Below are positions 12,949 to 25,089 of a stretch of 64,000 bases of DNA, piece after piece; position 1 is the stretch's first letter, and every line of letters begins with the position of its first letter. This DNA is from Microcebus murinus (taxonomy: Eukaryota; Chordata; Mammalia; Primates; Cheirogaleidae): NCBI RefSeq assembly GCF_040939455.1, contig NC_134106.1:82157001-82221000 (forward strand), written 5' to 3'. Under the pieces are notes generated by a model that was not told the DNA's origin, ran no database searches, and saw nothing but the letters and a program-made list of their open reading frames with translations. The translations under genes and the position numbers were made by a program.

Positions 12949-15540
12949 TTCTACTTCTAGAATATCACTTTTAGTTCAGTGAAGGAAAGTGGTTGATAAG
13001 AGTGTGTAATGGGGAGCAAAAGCACTAAGTTTAATATAACATTTTGCAAAGGAATTATAGAATGGTGATTTCAGGTATTGCAGTGTTAATGATAGTGTTT
13101 TGTTTTCATTTAACTAATGAATATATTTATATACCAAAGGGCAAGGATCACCGTATCTCCTAATTCCTATCTCTGTGTGTCGCATTTTACTATGGCTGCC
13201 AGATCAGTGAAATATAAATCCATTGGATATTGTAGTGTCCTTTTAGATATGCCTCAGAATGAATGAAAGTTGTGTTCTTTTTAACATTTTATAGTATCTC
13301 AATGATTTGAATATCCAGATTCTAGGTAATGGTAACTACGGTTTTTTTTCTTTGTATAAGTACATGTAAAAGACCAAGAAGTTATATAAAATAATAAATA
13401 TATTTTTAGAAAGCAGTATAATAGTAACACATTTGTAATCACTATTTTTTAAATTTTTTAAGATTTCTAAAATTCTTAAGATATTTATGTCTTAGTTTTG
13501 AAGGTGTTATGTACTTGTAAATAGTCACTATGTGAAATTTGTAAGTCTGCCATATTAAATTTTCAAGAGGAAAATCAAGTCTATTGAAGTCAAATTTTTA
13601 GTTTGCAATGTCTAAAGGAATTTTGTTAATAAAATTGGGAAATCTCATTAAATAATAAGGAAATTATTTCTAAAATGTATAAGTAGATCGAAAGTTAATC
13701 AAAATGCAAAAATTGATTATTTTACATTTACAAATAATACTATATTTTAAGATTGAATTGGCTTAAATAAAGATTAACAGAACCCAAATTTTTAAAAGTG
13801 CAACTTTAATAAGTTGGCAATTGATTAAAACATATATTTAATTGTATTCTGTTTCAATATCTAAATAAATAAATATGTTTAATTGGAGTAGGCTGAAGAG
13901 GCCTATTCCAATATTAAAATATTAGTTATAAAGGAATGATCAGATATAAAAATCATTTCGGTAAAATAATGTTTACTACAGCAAATTTGTTACATTAACA
14001 CAATTTTGAGAAAGTCTAGTTTTTTGACAGTAGGACATTACACAAATAGATTAAGTTTATCCATAATATAAAATGCTTAACACTGAAGAATACTCAGTTA
14101 AATTCAATAAAAAAATGGTTTCAGAGTATCTCTTGGTTTTATATAAAATCATACATATGTGAGCAGAAAAAGAAAAAACAATAGAGATACTACTATATTA
14201 ACTGTGGTCTCTATGGATGTGGCAGAGATTTCTGGTTTTCCCTTAGCAATATTCATGCTCTTCTCACTTTATAATAAAAATACAAGCAAGGATCCATTCA
14301 GAATACAGAGTGTATGTCCCAGCCTTGCTTGTAGCTATGTGTGACAGTATGCCTACATGGCAGTTTTTGAGAACCTTCTTTAAGTGCACAACGATTGTTC
14401 CCTTCTCTTTGTCCCTTTTACCTTCTGTCATCTAAAATGTGGATGTTATCATCTGGAGTACACCAGGAGGTCAAAGGGATTTGTGGCTGAGCAGCAGGTG
14501 AGATGGAGCCTGGATGCCTGACAAAACAGGGTGAATGTCTACATGTGGGTGAAATAAACTTCCATCTTGTTTAACTCAGAAAAGCTGTCATCATTGGGGC
14601 CCAGCCCTACTCTTAACTATGTAATAAGAATGCAGACAAGTTTAAAACGTCAATTATATCATATTCCTTATTTAAACCTGAATGTTTTGGACAACATTTA
14701 ATGTTAAATTAAATTTTAATAATGTTAAATTAGTAAAATTAGCAAATTAGTAAATTAAATCAGCAAAAACCTGAATAAACGAACTTCTTTTTCTCATAAA
14801 TGGATAGTATTTACTGAAAGGTGTTTTACAATTAAGGAAACCTTATTTTCTTCTTCTGATGTTGAGATCTAGAAAAAAATTATATCATTCTTGACATTTA
14901 AATTGAAATTGCTGGAAGTGTCACTGGGAAGGCTCCAGAAAAGTGAATCAAAACAGGATTTTTCTTTCTCTTTTCTTTCTTTCTTTTAAAATTTTTTCTT
15001 GAGTATTCATTATCTAAAAGCACAGCTACTCAAAGAAATCAGAAGGCCCAAATACTACAAATAGCCATGTGACACCCCCCCCCCCGCCCGTAGTCTACAA
15101 TCATTGGTGAATTCCAGAATTCCAGATCAGCACAAAGCTGGTATAGACAAAAGCAGGTGACCTCCAGTTATGCTTAACTCTGTAACGTATCATTATAATA
15201 CTAAAAATCACTCCCCTAAGTGATAATTGCTGCCATTTTCTGTACATGCAATATATAAAGAAGCATGTACATGAACTGCATCTGCACATCTAAAACTACA
15301 CCCTGTCCAGCTAACATATCTCTGTCCAGTATCTAATTCTTACAACTCCCACATTTTCTTTAGTCAGGGAAAAGATGCCCTTAGCACACAAGCTCTCCCT
15401 ACTCTAGTCTTTGGCCAAAATATTAAAAACTTAAATGCCCTGTCAATTGGATGTTCTTTCTTTATGGCTGATATAAAGTAAAACAAAAACAAAAACCAGC
15501 AAAATAACAACAAAAAATCTCCACACACTTTTTCAGTAAT
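12949..15540. other. A+T-rich unassigned sequence
   Basis: No gene or clear repeat recognised. The segment 13100-14150 is strongly A+T-rich. At 14692-14760 there is a degenerate tandem pattern of ttaaatta/gttaaatt units. A poly-C run occurs at about 15066-15075. The part at 14330-14600 is more mixed in composition and could be old repeat material that I cannot name. Confidence 0.4.
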
Positions 15541-15913
15541 AGAAGTAAATTTCTGTATTTATTTATTATTGATACATGGTAATTGTACATATTCTTGTGA
15601 ACATGTGATATTTTGATACACACATACAATATTAAATGATCAAATCAGAGAGTTTAGAATATCCATCACCTCAAAAATTTACATTTCTTTATGTTGGGAA
15701 TATTTCAAATCTTCTCTTCTAATTATTTTGAAATATACAATAAATTATTGCTAGCTGTAGTCACTCTACTGCAATATCATACATTGGAACTTATATCTAA
15801 CTGTATGTTTGTACCTATTAACCAATCTGACTTCACCCCTCTACCACACATGCCCTTTCCAGCCTCTGGAAATTATATCTTACTCTCTACTTCAATGAGA
15901 TTAACTTTATTTT

Positions 15914-17258
15914 CCAGCATATTATGGAGGTACAAATGTTAAAGTTACATATATTGCCCATGCCCCCCCTGCTCCCTCGAGTCAGAGCTTCAAGTGTGAC
16001 CATCCCCCAAACGTTGCATATCTCACTTGTTATGTTTGTATATACCCATCCCCTCCTCCCCCCTCCCACCTGCTCGACACCCAATAAATGTTATTTCTAT
16101 ATGTCCACTTAGCTGTTGATCCGTTAATACCAATTTTCTGGTGAGTACGTGTGGTGCTTGTTTTTCCTTCTTGAGATACTTCACTTAGTAGAATGGGTTC
16201 CGCTCTATCCAGGAAAATACAAGAGGTGCTATATCACCATTTTTTCTTAAAGCTGAATAGTACTCCATGGTACACATATACCACATTTTATTAATCCAGT
16301 CATCTATTGATGGGCACTTGGGTTGTTTCCACCACTTTGCAATTGTGAATTGTGCTGCTATAAACATTCGAGTGCAGGTGTCTTTTTTGTGGAGTGTCAT
16401 TTGATCTTTTGGGTAGATGCTCAGTAGTGGAATTGCTGGATCAAATGGTAGATCTACTTGTATCGCTTTAAGGTATCTTCATATTGCTTTCCACAGAAGT
16501 TGAACTAGTTTGCAGTCTCATCAGCAGTATAGGAGTGCTCCTATCTCTCTGCATCCAGGCCAACATTTATCGTTTGGGGACTTTTGATAAAGGCCATTCT
16601 CAATGGAGTTAAGTGATATCTCATTGTGGTTTTGATTTGCATTTCCCTGATGATTAGAGATGTTGAGCATTTTTTCATATGTTTATTGGTCATTATTCTG
16701 TCTTCTTTTGAAAAATTTCTGTTCATGTCCTTTGCTCATTTTTTGATAGGGTTGTTTTATTTCTCCTTGCTGATTTTCCTGAGTTATAAATAAATTATGG
16801 TTATCAGCCCTTTATTGGATGTGTAGCTTGCAAAAATTTTCTCCCATTCTGTGGGTTGTCTATTTGCTCTCTTGACAGTTTCTTTGGCTGTGCAGAAACT
16901 TTTTAATTTGATCAAGTCCCATTTATTTATTTTTGTTGATGCTGTGATTGCCTTTGTGGTCTTATTCATAAATTCTTTGCCTAGAACAATGTCTAGAAGA
17001 ATATTTCTAACATTTTCCTCTAGAATTCTAATACTTTCACACCTAAGATTCAAGTCTGTTACCCAACATGAGTTGATTTTTGTGAGAGGTGAAAGGTGTG
17101 GGTCCTGTTTCAGTCTTCTACATGTGGCTATCCAGTTTTCCCAGCACATTTATTGAATAAGGATTCTTTTCCCCAGTGTATGGTTTTGTCTGCTTTGTCG
17201 GAGATTAGTTGGCTATGAGGATGGTTTTATAATCGGGTTCTCTGTTCTGTTCCACTGG
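15914..17258 (-). mobile_element. Younger L1, lemur-type 3' UTR, 5'-truncated, nested in older L1
   Basis: The insert runs from an L1 3' UTR (15914-16184) through the C-terminal part of ORF2 to a 5' truncation at about 17258. The 3' UTR has poly-C and poly-T rich features on the + strand (gcccatgccccccctgctcc, cccatcccctcctcccccct) that I associate with lemur L1s and do not recall from human L1PA. Immediately outside are the two halves of an older L1 3' UTR, joined again if the insert is removed. Short taactt motifs flank it (15902-15907 and 17259-17264), but a long clean target duplication is not visible. Confidence 0.8.
16185..17258 (-). pseudogene. L1 ORF2 C-terminal remnant (nested younger L1)
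   Basis: ORF2p is the L1 endonuclease and reverse transcriptase. This remnant keeps only the end of the reverse-transcriptase region and the C-terminal domain. Three separate frames can be read in reverse. 17149-16784 contains [19 protein letters not shown] and [18 protein letters not shown]. 16726-16541 contains [20 protein letters not shown]. 16400-16185 contains DTCTRMFIAAQFTIAKWWKQ and MEYYSALRKNGDIAPLVFSW, ending at the ORF2 stop at 16185-16187. All are hallmark ORF2 C-terminal motifs. Because the pieces lie in different frames, the copy is dead. Confidence 0.92.
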
Positions 17259-17480
17259 TAACTTTTCAGCTCCCACATATGAGTGAGAACACACGCTTTA
17301 TGTCTTTCTTTGCCTGGCTTGTTTCACTGAACAGAATTACCTCCAGTTCCAGTCATGTATCTGGAAATGAAAGAATTTCATCCTTTTTGATGGCTGAAAA
17401 ATACTGCATTGCGCACATATGACACATTTTTTTATCCATTCATCCACTGATAGACACTTAGATATGATTCCATATCTTGG

Positions 17481-18455
17481 GTATAGAACAAAGCTGGAAG
17501 CATCACTCTGCCTGACTTAAAAATATATTACAAAGCTACAGCAATCAAAATAGAGTAGTATTGGTATAAAACAGATACGTAGACCAATGGAAGAGAATAG
17601 AAAAGTCAGAAATAAATCCAAATATTTAGCCAGTTAATTTATGACAAAGGTATCAAGAACATTCAGCGGGGGAAGGGTAGTCTCTTCAATAAATGGTTGT
17701 GGGAAAACTGGATATCCATATGCAGAAGAATGAAACTGGACCCCTATTTCCCATCATGTACAAAAATGACATCAAAATAGATTAAAGATTTAAATGTAAG
17801 ACCAAAAGCTATAAAACTACTAGAAGACAGTATAAGAGAAATGTTTCAGGACATTGGTGTAGGCAAAGATTTTATGGCTAAGACTTCAAAAGCATAGAAA
17901 CAAAAACAAAAATAGACTAATGGGACTATATTAAACTAAAAAGCAAAGGTAACAATCAATAGAGTGAACAGACAACCTGTAGAGTGGAAGAAAATATTTA
18001 TAAATTATTGATCTGACAAGGAGATAATATCCAGAATATAAAGGGAGCTCAAGAGCAACAATAATAAGTCCATTAAAAGTGGACAAAGGATCTGAGTAGA
18101 CATTTCTCAAAAGAATAAATACAAATAGCCAAGGGGTTTATGAAAAAAATGCTCAACCTCACTAACCATCAGGGAAATGCAAATGAAAACCACAATGAGA
18201 TGTCACCTCACCCCCTTAGGATGGCTATTATCAAAAAGACAATAACAAATGCTGGTGAAGATGCTGAGAAAAGGGAACTCTTATCCACTGTTGATGTGAA
18301 TGTAAGTTAGCATAGCCACCATGAAAAATGTTAGGAAAATTTCTCAAAAACTAAAAATAGAACTACAATATGATCCAGCAATCCCACTACTGGGTGTTTA
18401 TCCAAAGGAAAAGAAATCAATAGGTCAAAGAGATACCTGCACCCCATGTTTACTG
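17481..18455 (+). pseudogene. L1 ORF2 remnant (inverted 5' segment of the older L1)
   Basis: The + strand here is a diverged ORF2 reverse-transcriptase/C-terminal region. Its landmark order is 'aagctggaagcatcac', 'caccaatggaagagaatag'-like, 'aatggttgtgggaaaactgg', 'aaccatcagggaaatgcaaatg', 'gatccagcaatcccactactgggt' and 'gagatacctgcaccc'. It breaks off where the oppositely oriented 3' segment would continue. No long open frame survives. Confidence 0.88.
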
Positions 18456-18467
18456 GAAGTAATTTTT

Positions 18468-18882
18468 AATGAAAGCTGCTAATTTCATTTTATAAAATCT
18501 CAGGCATGAATTAAAAGGATAATGGCATTTTTAAATACCTCATGCTCTTAAAATATTTTAATAAAAGAAAAAGTAACACTCAGCCTGCTATGCCTTTTGC
18601 ATTAAAAACAAATGAGGTTTGTAAAATTTTGTGACATTTTGCTAAGACATAGCAGAACTTACTTCTTACTTTTTTCCCCACTTCTTTAATTTGAAAAACT
18701 TGATCATTGTAGTGGTAGGTAGCTTAGCCCGACCATAAATGAATGATGAATGATAAAATACTCTAACATGGTTTCTTTTTTTTGTTGTTGTTAATTTGAT
18801 GATGCTATTGAGTTTCTTCCTCAAAGACACTGTTAGTAAAATACATTGTTGTTTTTTTTTTTGGTTTTTTTTTTCTTAATTA
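18468..18882. other. A+T-rich unassigned sequence
   Basis: No element recognised. Poly-T and TTG-rich runs lie near 18774-18795 and 18848-18874. Confidence 0.4.
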
Positions 18883-19037
18883 GGCCAGCAACATGGGCCT
18901 GTATTCCCAGCTACCCCAAGGGCTGAGGCAGGAGGAACTCTTGAGACCAGGAATGTGAGACTGCAGTGAGCTAAGATCACACCACTGCACTCTAGTCTTG
19001 GCAACATGGTTAGACCCATTTCTGGGGGGAAAAAAAG
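18883..19037 (+). mobile_element. Alu-related monomer (FLAM/FRAM or AluJ-monomer type)
   Basis: Single 7SL-derived arm: 'ggcctgtattcccagctacc', 'gctgaggcaggagg', 'cactgcactctagtcttggcaacatgg', ending in a short A-rich tail (ggggggaaaaaaa) at about 19021-19037. Only one arm is present and divergence is high, which fits an early primate monomer. Confidence 0.8.
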
Positions 19038-19284
19038 CGCTAATATATGTACATTATTATTCTAAAATATCACTTCTTGTCTGGATGTCAACCATATATC
19101 AGCCCTTAATAGAAATGGTGATTGTACTAAATATAACCATCTGAAAAGAAATTTTTAAAAATGCAAGTGGTCCTATACTATGTAACAAATATTTTGACTA
19201 ATAAAATAGTTATTTTAAATCTCCAAAAATAAAAATTGTTCAAAGAGATAAAGGATGTGATTGCAAAGGAGATCTGTGTATTCT
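19038..19284. other. Unassigned A+T-rich sequence
   Basis: Nothing recognised between the Alu monomer and the following L1 3' end. Confidence 0.35.
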
Positions 19285-19690
19285 TTCTTTTTAAAATTTG
19301 TATTTATTTATTTTAATTGACAAGTAAAAACTACACATATAATGGTGTAAAACATGATGTTCTGATATATGTATATATCATGGAATAGCTAAACCAAGCT
19401 ATTTAACATATGCATTAATTCACATACATATTTATTACGGTGAGAACATTTAAAATCTACTCTTAGAAAATTTCGAATATACAATATATTGTTATTAACT
19501 GTAGTCACTATGATATACAATAGATCTCTTGAATTTTTTAGAAAAAAATATAGAGAGTGTGCACACACAGGCATGTATACATACACACACACACACATAC
19601 ACACACACACACACCCCTAGAAGAGATTTTGTTATTTATAGACTTTTTTAAACCTCTACTATAACACTTTTCTATCTGTACCTATTTTTT
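19285..19690 (-). mobile_element. L1 3' UTR fragment (L1MA-like), reverse orientation
   Basis: The + strand carries 'ttgacaagtaaaaactac', 'tgatgttctgatatatgtat', 'aactgtagtcactatgatatacaatagatctcttgaa', the reverse complement of the 3' UTR of older L1s; the unit at 15553-15900 is a related copy. A CA microsatellite interrupts it at 19562-19616. Confidence 0.7.
19562..19616. repeat. Imperfect (CA)n microsatellite
   Basis: A CA-rich run with ta interruptions. It produces the repetitive MCVCMCVCVYVY frame on the reverse strand. Confidence 0.9.
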
Positions 19691-20374
19691 AGTCCCCTTT
19701 GCTCAGAAAAATAAAAAAATGATTAGAGCAAAGTACAAATAAGCAGTATGCCCTAGATATTAATTTTCAAATGGATTTCTGAAATTTAATTGTTCAGTGA
19801 AAGCAAATAAAGAAACTGCCCAAATCATCCACAATTCCCTAATCTCAGCAATGAGGTTAGGTTTGATCCAGCTAGGAGAAGAAATGTCAGAAAGCAGCGG
19901 GTAGCACAAAGAAGGGTGGCTTGGGGTCTCAGCAAGGGAACCTACACCCTGTTTTCTTCCAGCAGGTGAGGCCAGGACGCTGGATTCTGGAACACCTGCA
20001 CTCAAGCTGGAACAACAGTGACTGCTCCCATTTGTTCTCTGGAAGGTGGTAAGACCTGAGTAGAAAACCTTCTCTCTACCTTGGTGTGAAGGCTTAAAGT
20101 AGAAATATCAGAGGGGTGTCTAGGCCTGAGGAAGCCTTCAGAAACGCTTTGCTCTCAAGGATGTGGAAAGAGAGGAGCTTAAGTCTCACATACCCCGAGA
20201 TGGGTAGAAAAGTGGGTGTGGGAGAGAGCCAGTGGCCTGGAAGAGTTTGAAGGTGGCAGAATGGATCCTTTAAGCCATTAGCCAATTGCTGAAGTAGCTG
20301 CTTCAGAAGATACCAATGTGAAGGATACTGATGATCTGAGCAGGTGACTCTGCAGAAAAAAGGTGACAATCATT
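19691..20374. other. Unassigned sequence of mixed composition
   Basis: The segment 19850-20370 is less A+T-rich than its surroundings. Reverse-strand frames at 19760-20005 and 20094-20369 contain no recognisable domain, and no splice-flanked exon structure could be argued. It is probably old repeat or unique non-coding sequence. Confidence 0.35.
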
Positions 20375-20480
20375 GTTACCATTCTAGAATATATGCTCTA
20401 TTTAGGTAGGATGCTGCTGCATCCCTAGAATCAGACATATGGCCCACACTCAATAAATACATGTTGATGAATAAGTGAGT
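20375..20480 (+). mobile_element. L2 LINE 3' end fragment
   Basis: Ends in 'cccacactcaataaatacatgttgatgaataagtga', the characteristic L2 3' terminus in forward orientation. Strongly diverged. Confidence 0.6.
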
Positions 20481-22334
20481 AATATATTAGCATGGGGTAT
20501 GAAGTCTGCTAAGCCTATATTTGAATCCAGGATTTCCCTACTTGCTAGCTGTCTATTCTCAGTTCAGTCATAAGTAAAATGCAATTAATACCATCCTCAA
20601 CATCAGGTTCATGAATATAAAGAATTTCACACAGTATCGGGCAAATTACACATACTCAAAAATAACAGGTTTAATATACTGTTGGAAATTTATGAAGACT
20701 TTTCATAACAGTAACTTTGAAAGCAATATGGATGTAACAATAATTACATCAGCAATGAATTCCTGATTAGAAAATCCACCAATATTTGAACTTTTAAATT
20801 TTTTCCAATGTTTCATAGCAGGAAATATTCTCATCAGAGACTAGAAACAGATAAAACAACAGAGAGCGCGAGTAAAGAATTTGTACATGTGTAAATGTAA
20901 CATCAAAAGCAACAATAATATATTTACTTTGGTACCTGGGTAAAATCATTCCCAATTGATTGGCTTTTCTAGCCAATGGTATACCCACCAATAGCAGATA
21001 CACCCTCTGAAAGCCCCAGACTCCCAAGCTGCCGCTTACTGACACAAACACACACAAACCCACAATAGCACGTCTTTGCCTGCAGACATGTGGGATTGTG
21101 CTGAATAGCCTGAAGTGAAAGACAAACATGAAGCCTGGAGCAAAATTTCTTGATTAACAGTATACAGTCCTTTAAAGTGATCACATGAACTTTAATCTGA
21201 AACATGGCTTGGAGCAACCTAGCTGGGATCTGTTGCTATGAGAGTTGTCAATCAACTTTGGTAAATTTAAAGTGTGATAGATAATAACCTTTGCATCATT
21301 TAATACCGGATTCCCTGTTTCTGATGGTAAAAAATAATCCTCACCTGCCTTTGGTGAGCAATCGCCTCATCCCAAAGCCCAAAACCATGTGTGAAGACTT
21401 TTTAGTAAAGGATTTTCAAGTAAATCTCGCAGATCACATAGATCTGACCCCATCAGTGATTGCCTTGGGCTGTCTTTTGAGTGCTTTCGGTTTTCCATGT
21501 TTTCTCCTGGGCTTGTCATTATCTAGCATTTGTAAATATTTCAGAAGCTTGAAACTGCATGTAATCAATTGTAAATGCTATGGAGCTGGGGATCAGATCA
21601 ACAGCTTTGAAGAGGATGCATCATCATTAAAATTACAATCAATCCATTTTCATTTCTCCTAATGTTTTTTCCTATACTGTAACATATTTTGATACAGTAC
21701 TTCAACATTATAAAATGATAAACATGATGTTAGGAAAACAATTACAAGATTTTTTGAAAGAAAATCGGGAGGAACTGATTCTCTTTCTTTTGCACTGCTA
21801 TGGTTGACCAACAATGCTCCAAGGCATCTTGTTGCCTTAAGTGCTGTGCGAGAGCCTATTGATTTCCTTCCTCTGTCTGGCTACTTTCACCTTTTGACAT
21901 CAAATGGTCTATATTGGAAAAGTACCAAATATAGTTTACAATCCACCTTAGAGGAGTTGTGAGAAAATATTCATCATTTTAAAAAGTTGAGTATCTGTAT
22001 CTGCATACTCACGTAGTGGACCTATTTCTAATAGTTGTATGACATACTGCTGAGAATGTCCTTGTGTTATTTTTGATAAGGGCCTTGAATAAGTAATTCA
22101 TTGTGAGTTTATATTATTAAGAATAAAAATAGAACTTTCCTATGAAAAGCTTCTGTTCCATTTGAGGACTATTTTATTGGTTAATGTGACTACTTCTACT
22201 TTTTGAAGGGCTCTCTAAACACAGAAGAAAACATTGATGAGCTTATTGTAAAATACAGTGATGGTGAAAGAAATCAAACATCTTAGTTAATGGAGAAATA
22301 TTCCGTGTTGATGTGAATACTCAATATTTTTAAG
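20481..22334. other. Unassigned sequence, repeat-poor
   Basis: No repeat family recognised with confidence. 20930-21700 is more mixed in composition and lacks simple repeats. The frame at 21291-21662 starts with TTG and has no recognisable domain, so it is not called as a gene. Confidence 0.4.
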
Positions 22335-22475
22335 ATGTCAGTTCTTCTTATCTATATTTATAGATTTAAAGCAATCCAAATCAAAATCCTAAGAAGTTAC
22401 TTTATGAAAATCTACAAATTAAGTCTAGAGTTTATATATAAAGACAAAAGACCCAGAATAGAATATTATGGTGAC
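22335..22475 (+). mobile_element. L1 ORF2 fragment
   Basis: 'atttaaagcaatccaaatcaaaatcctaag' followed by 'gacaaaagacccagaatag' matches the ORF2 stretch that encodes the finger-to-thumb part of L1 reverse transcriptase (…NAIPIKIP… …KRPRIA…). Short and diverged. Confidence 0.6.
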
Positions 22476-24063
22476 AGAAAAATGGAAGATATGGGCATGT
22501 CTCCATGCTATAGGAATCTGTAGACTCCTTGTAGAATGTGGTTCCATCTGGGGTGTTCAACTATAATGAGCAACAGTGGAGCTGAGAATCTAGTTATTAT
22601 TCTAACTCATGAGCTTAAGACAACAGATATAGATAGATACCTACATATCTATATCTATATCCATATCTGCATCTCTCTCAGATTCACAAGACACCTGGAG
22701 GCTGGGGGTTGGCAAACCTTTATTAGGAGGAATAGAAATAGCAGGAAATGTGAACAGAACTGAATGTATAGTATCAGGAAAAGAAGAGATGTGATATCTC
22801 ATCTAGTATCATAACTGGTTTCATGTTGCTTTCTTACGAATCCCTTACTGTGAGAGAAAATAACTTCCCCCCCTTGATGAAATTATGAAAACAGCCAGAA
22901 GCCCTTTTATTTTAAACATTTTCTTCAAAACACAAAGAAACAAGTAGTGAAAATTATGAGAAGATTTGGAAGTATATTTTTCTTTTACGTTGAAGTAAAC
23001 ATTTGAAGTCCATGCTTTCGTAGCCTGCTACAAAATACTTTCCTACTTGGATGAGTTGGTGGTCTCTGTTGGGTCCTACTAGACTATGTCCATTAGAGCA
23101 ATTAGCTCTGATTAACACACTTATTGTCAAAGTTGAATGAGATCCTGAGAATGGCAGGGGCAGGGAGGATAATCCCTTTATCTCCACTAGTGCTGATCCC
23201 CCCAGAAAACAAGATTGAAATCCATTGTTAGGAATCTGTAAGGTGGCTTCACTGCCACTACACCACTGGGGCATCAAGGCAGGTCTGCCTCCTGTTATTC
23301 CAGCCTGTGGCTCTCCTGAACCTGATCTTCATGCTGGAAATGTAAAATGAGATTCCAAAGAAATGGCAATGTTACTTACCTTCACAGTCAAAGGCTCCCA
23401 AGGGGTTCTAAATGAGTGTTCTTACACAATGAACATCACTAAGTTCTTTTATCTTCCTCATGAATGTGATTCCATGAAATAGGTAAGGGGTTTCCTACTT
23501 AATATAAATTTGCAAAATGTCCTCAAGTTTAATAATCAATAAAAGTTCTCCCTTCTTTCTTACACTTATAATCAGAAAGAGGTTGAAGAAATAGACCCTG
23601 AATCAACATTTAAACATACTTTATATAACAGGTTTTTTTATTTTTCTTTATTGAATTACTTTGAACTCCAGACAATGAATGTGACGACACAGTGAAAATC
23701 AACTTGATAACATGTAGGAAATTTAAGATCTTTCATTAACTTATAAATGTTATAATTCTATTAATTATATTCTTCAATTAATTTTAAAATTTACTTAACA
23801 TTATAATCCCCAAACTATATAGAGTTAGTAAAGTAATTCAAGTTTTGGTTAATATTATCTTAAGATCATAAACATGAGTAGGAAAAATTAAGGAATAGGC
23901 CTAAAATGACATAAAATGGTACAATCATTTGAAAATGAAAATGTGACAATATTGACTAAAATTATAATAAAATGACTAAACCCTTGGGAACGTCCTCTAA
24001 ATAAACTGGCACAAGTACTTAAATGTGTGAGTATGGTTTTTAATTCATTTTGCTAGTTCTAAC
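22476..24063. other. Unassigned A+T-rich sequence
   Basis: No gene or clear family. A short GATA/TATC-type simple patch lies at 22626-22672 and a poly-C run at about 22868-22873. 23650-23960 is strongly A+T-rich. Confidence 0.4.
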
Positions 24064-24536
24064 AATTCTGCTAGCCATACATATATAACACATACATACA
24101 CACATAGACTTTCCACCATATATACGTGGGGTGTGTGTATAGGTACATATATTGATTATATATGCATATATGTTCATTTTATGCACACATATATATGCCT
24201 ATATATAAATAGATATATATTTATGCATAGGTACACATACATATACCTATGTATGGTGTATATACTATATACTATATAAGCATATAAGTATAAATATATA
24301 CATACACATACACATATACATACTATACATAGGTGTTTATATAGGTAGCTAAGTAGATATATATGTTTGTCTATATATATCTATGTATATATATTCCTAT
24401 CTGTGTAGACATAAATGCACATATATATTATATATATTAGATATGAATGTATAACACATACATATACAGAGATATGTATATACATATCTATCTATCTACT
24501 TATATGTACAAGGCATGTGTATATATGTGTGTATAC
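24064..24536. repeat. A+T-rich low-complexity tract of TA/CATA/TATG units
   Basis: About 470 bases made of imperfect TATA, CATA, ATAC and GTAT tetranucleotides with no fixed period, bounded by ordinary sequence. It looks like a decayed alternating purine-pyrimidine microsatellite. Confidence 0.85.
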
Positions 24537-25089
24537 TTATAGAGCAGAATTTTAGAACTAGTAAAAGGACCAAAATACCTAGCAGTACCCTAAATACTGA
24601 TCCCAAATGAACAGTATACTATTGTTTACCATGTAATCACTAAAATAGTGAATTATTGCTATGTGTATTAATATGAAAGAATGTCTAAATTAGAAGAAGT
24701 TAATTTTATAATGCAATAAAATTTTGAACATAGCACATGACTGAAGAGAGGACAGTTCATTTGGTTCCTACTTTATACACTTATTCATTCTTATTTTATT
24801 TTTTCTCACCATGAATATATATTTCTTTTATAAATCTAAAACTAAGTTTCAGTGAAAAACCCACAGAGTCAACTGCCTTAAATTCAATTATGAGCAAGTT
24901 AAGAAATAAACCAATGAACAAACAAATGTTATAATTAAAGAGTGGCAATGCCAGTAAGAAAATCAGAATTTTAAACAATATGACTTGGTATAGTTTCTAC
25001 ATTACTAGATTTATTATAGATGAGAGATATTCAAGTATGGAGGTGCTGCCTTGTAATTGTTAAAAAAATGACATTTTTCTTCTTTTCAA
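24537..25089. other. Unassigned A+T-rich sequence
   Basis: Nothing recognised. Confidence 0.4.

Larger units (their letters stand above)
15542..18467 (-). mobile_element. Older L1 (L1M type) with 5' inversion, split by a younger L1
   Basis: The left part (15553-15912 and 17259-about 17480) is L1 3' UTR and ORF2 tail in reverse, recognisable by 'cagcctctggaaattat', 'ctccacttcaatgag'-like wording and, beyond the younger insert, 'cagctcccacatatgagtgagaac'. The right part (about 17481-18455) is L1 ORF2 in forward orientation. In an intact L1 these two segments are neighbours. Here they meet head to head near 17480 with only about 20 bases missing, the signature of twin-primed reverse transcription. 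A near-identical 'gaagtaaattt'/'gaagtaattttt' pair at 15542-15552 and 18456-18467 is a likely target duplication enclosing the whole structure. Confidence 0.8.

Noticed and set aside
21291..21662. 123-residue frame
   Set aside because: The start codon is TTG, which is not expected in a mammalian nuclear gene, and no domain or exon signal is evident.
24064..24536. CRISPR-like or satellite array
   Set aside because: There is no constant repeat with unique spacers and no fixed monomer; it is decayed TA/CATA low-complexity DNA in a mammalian sequence.
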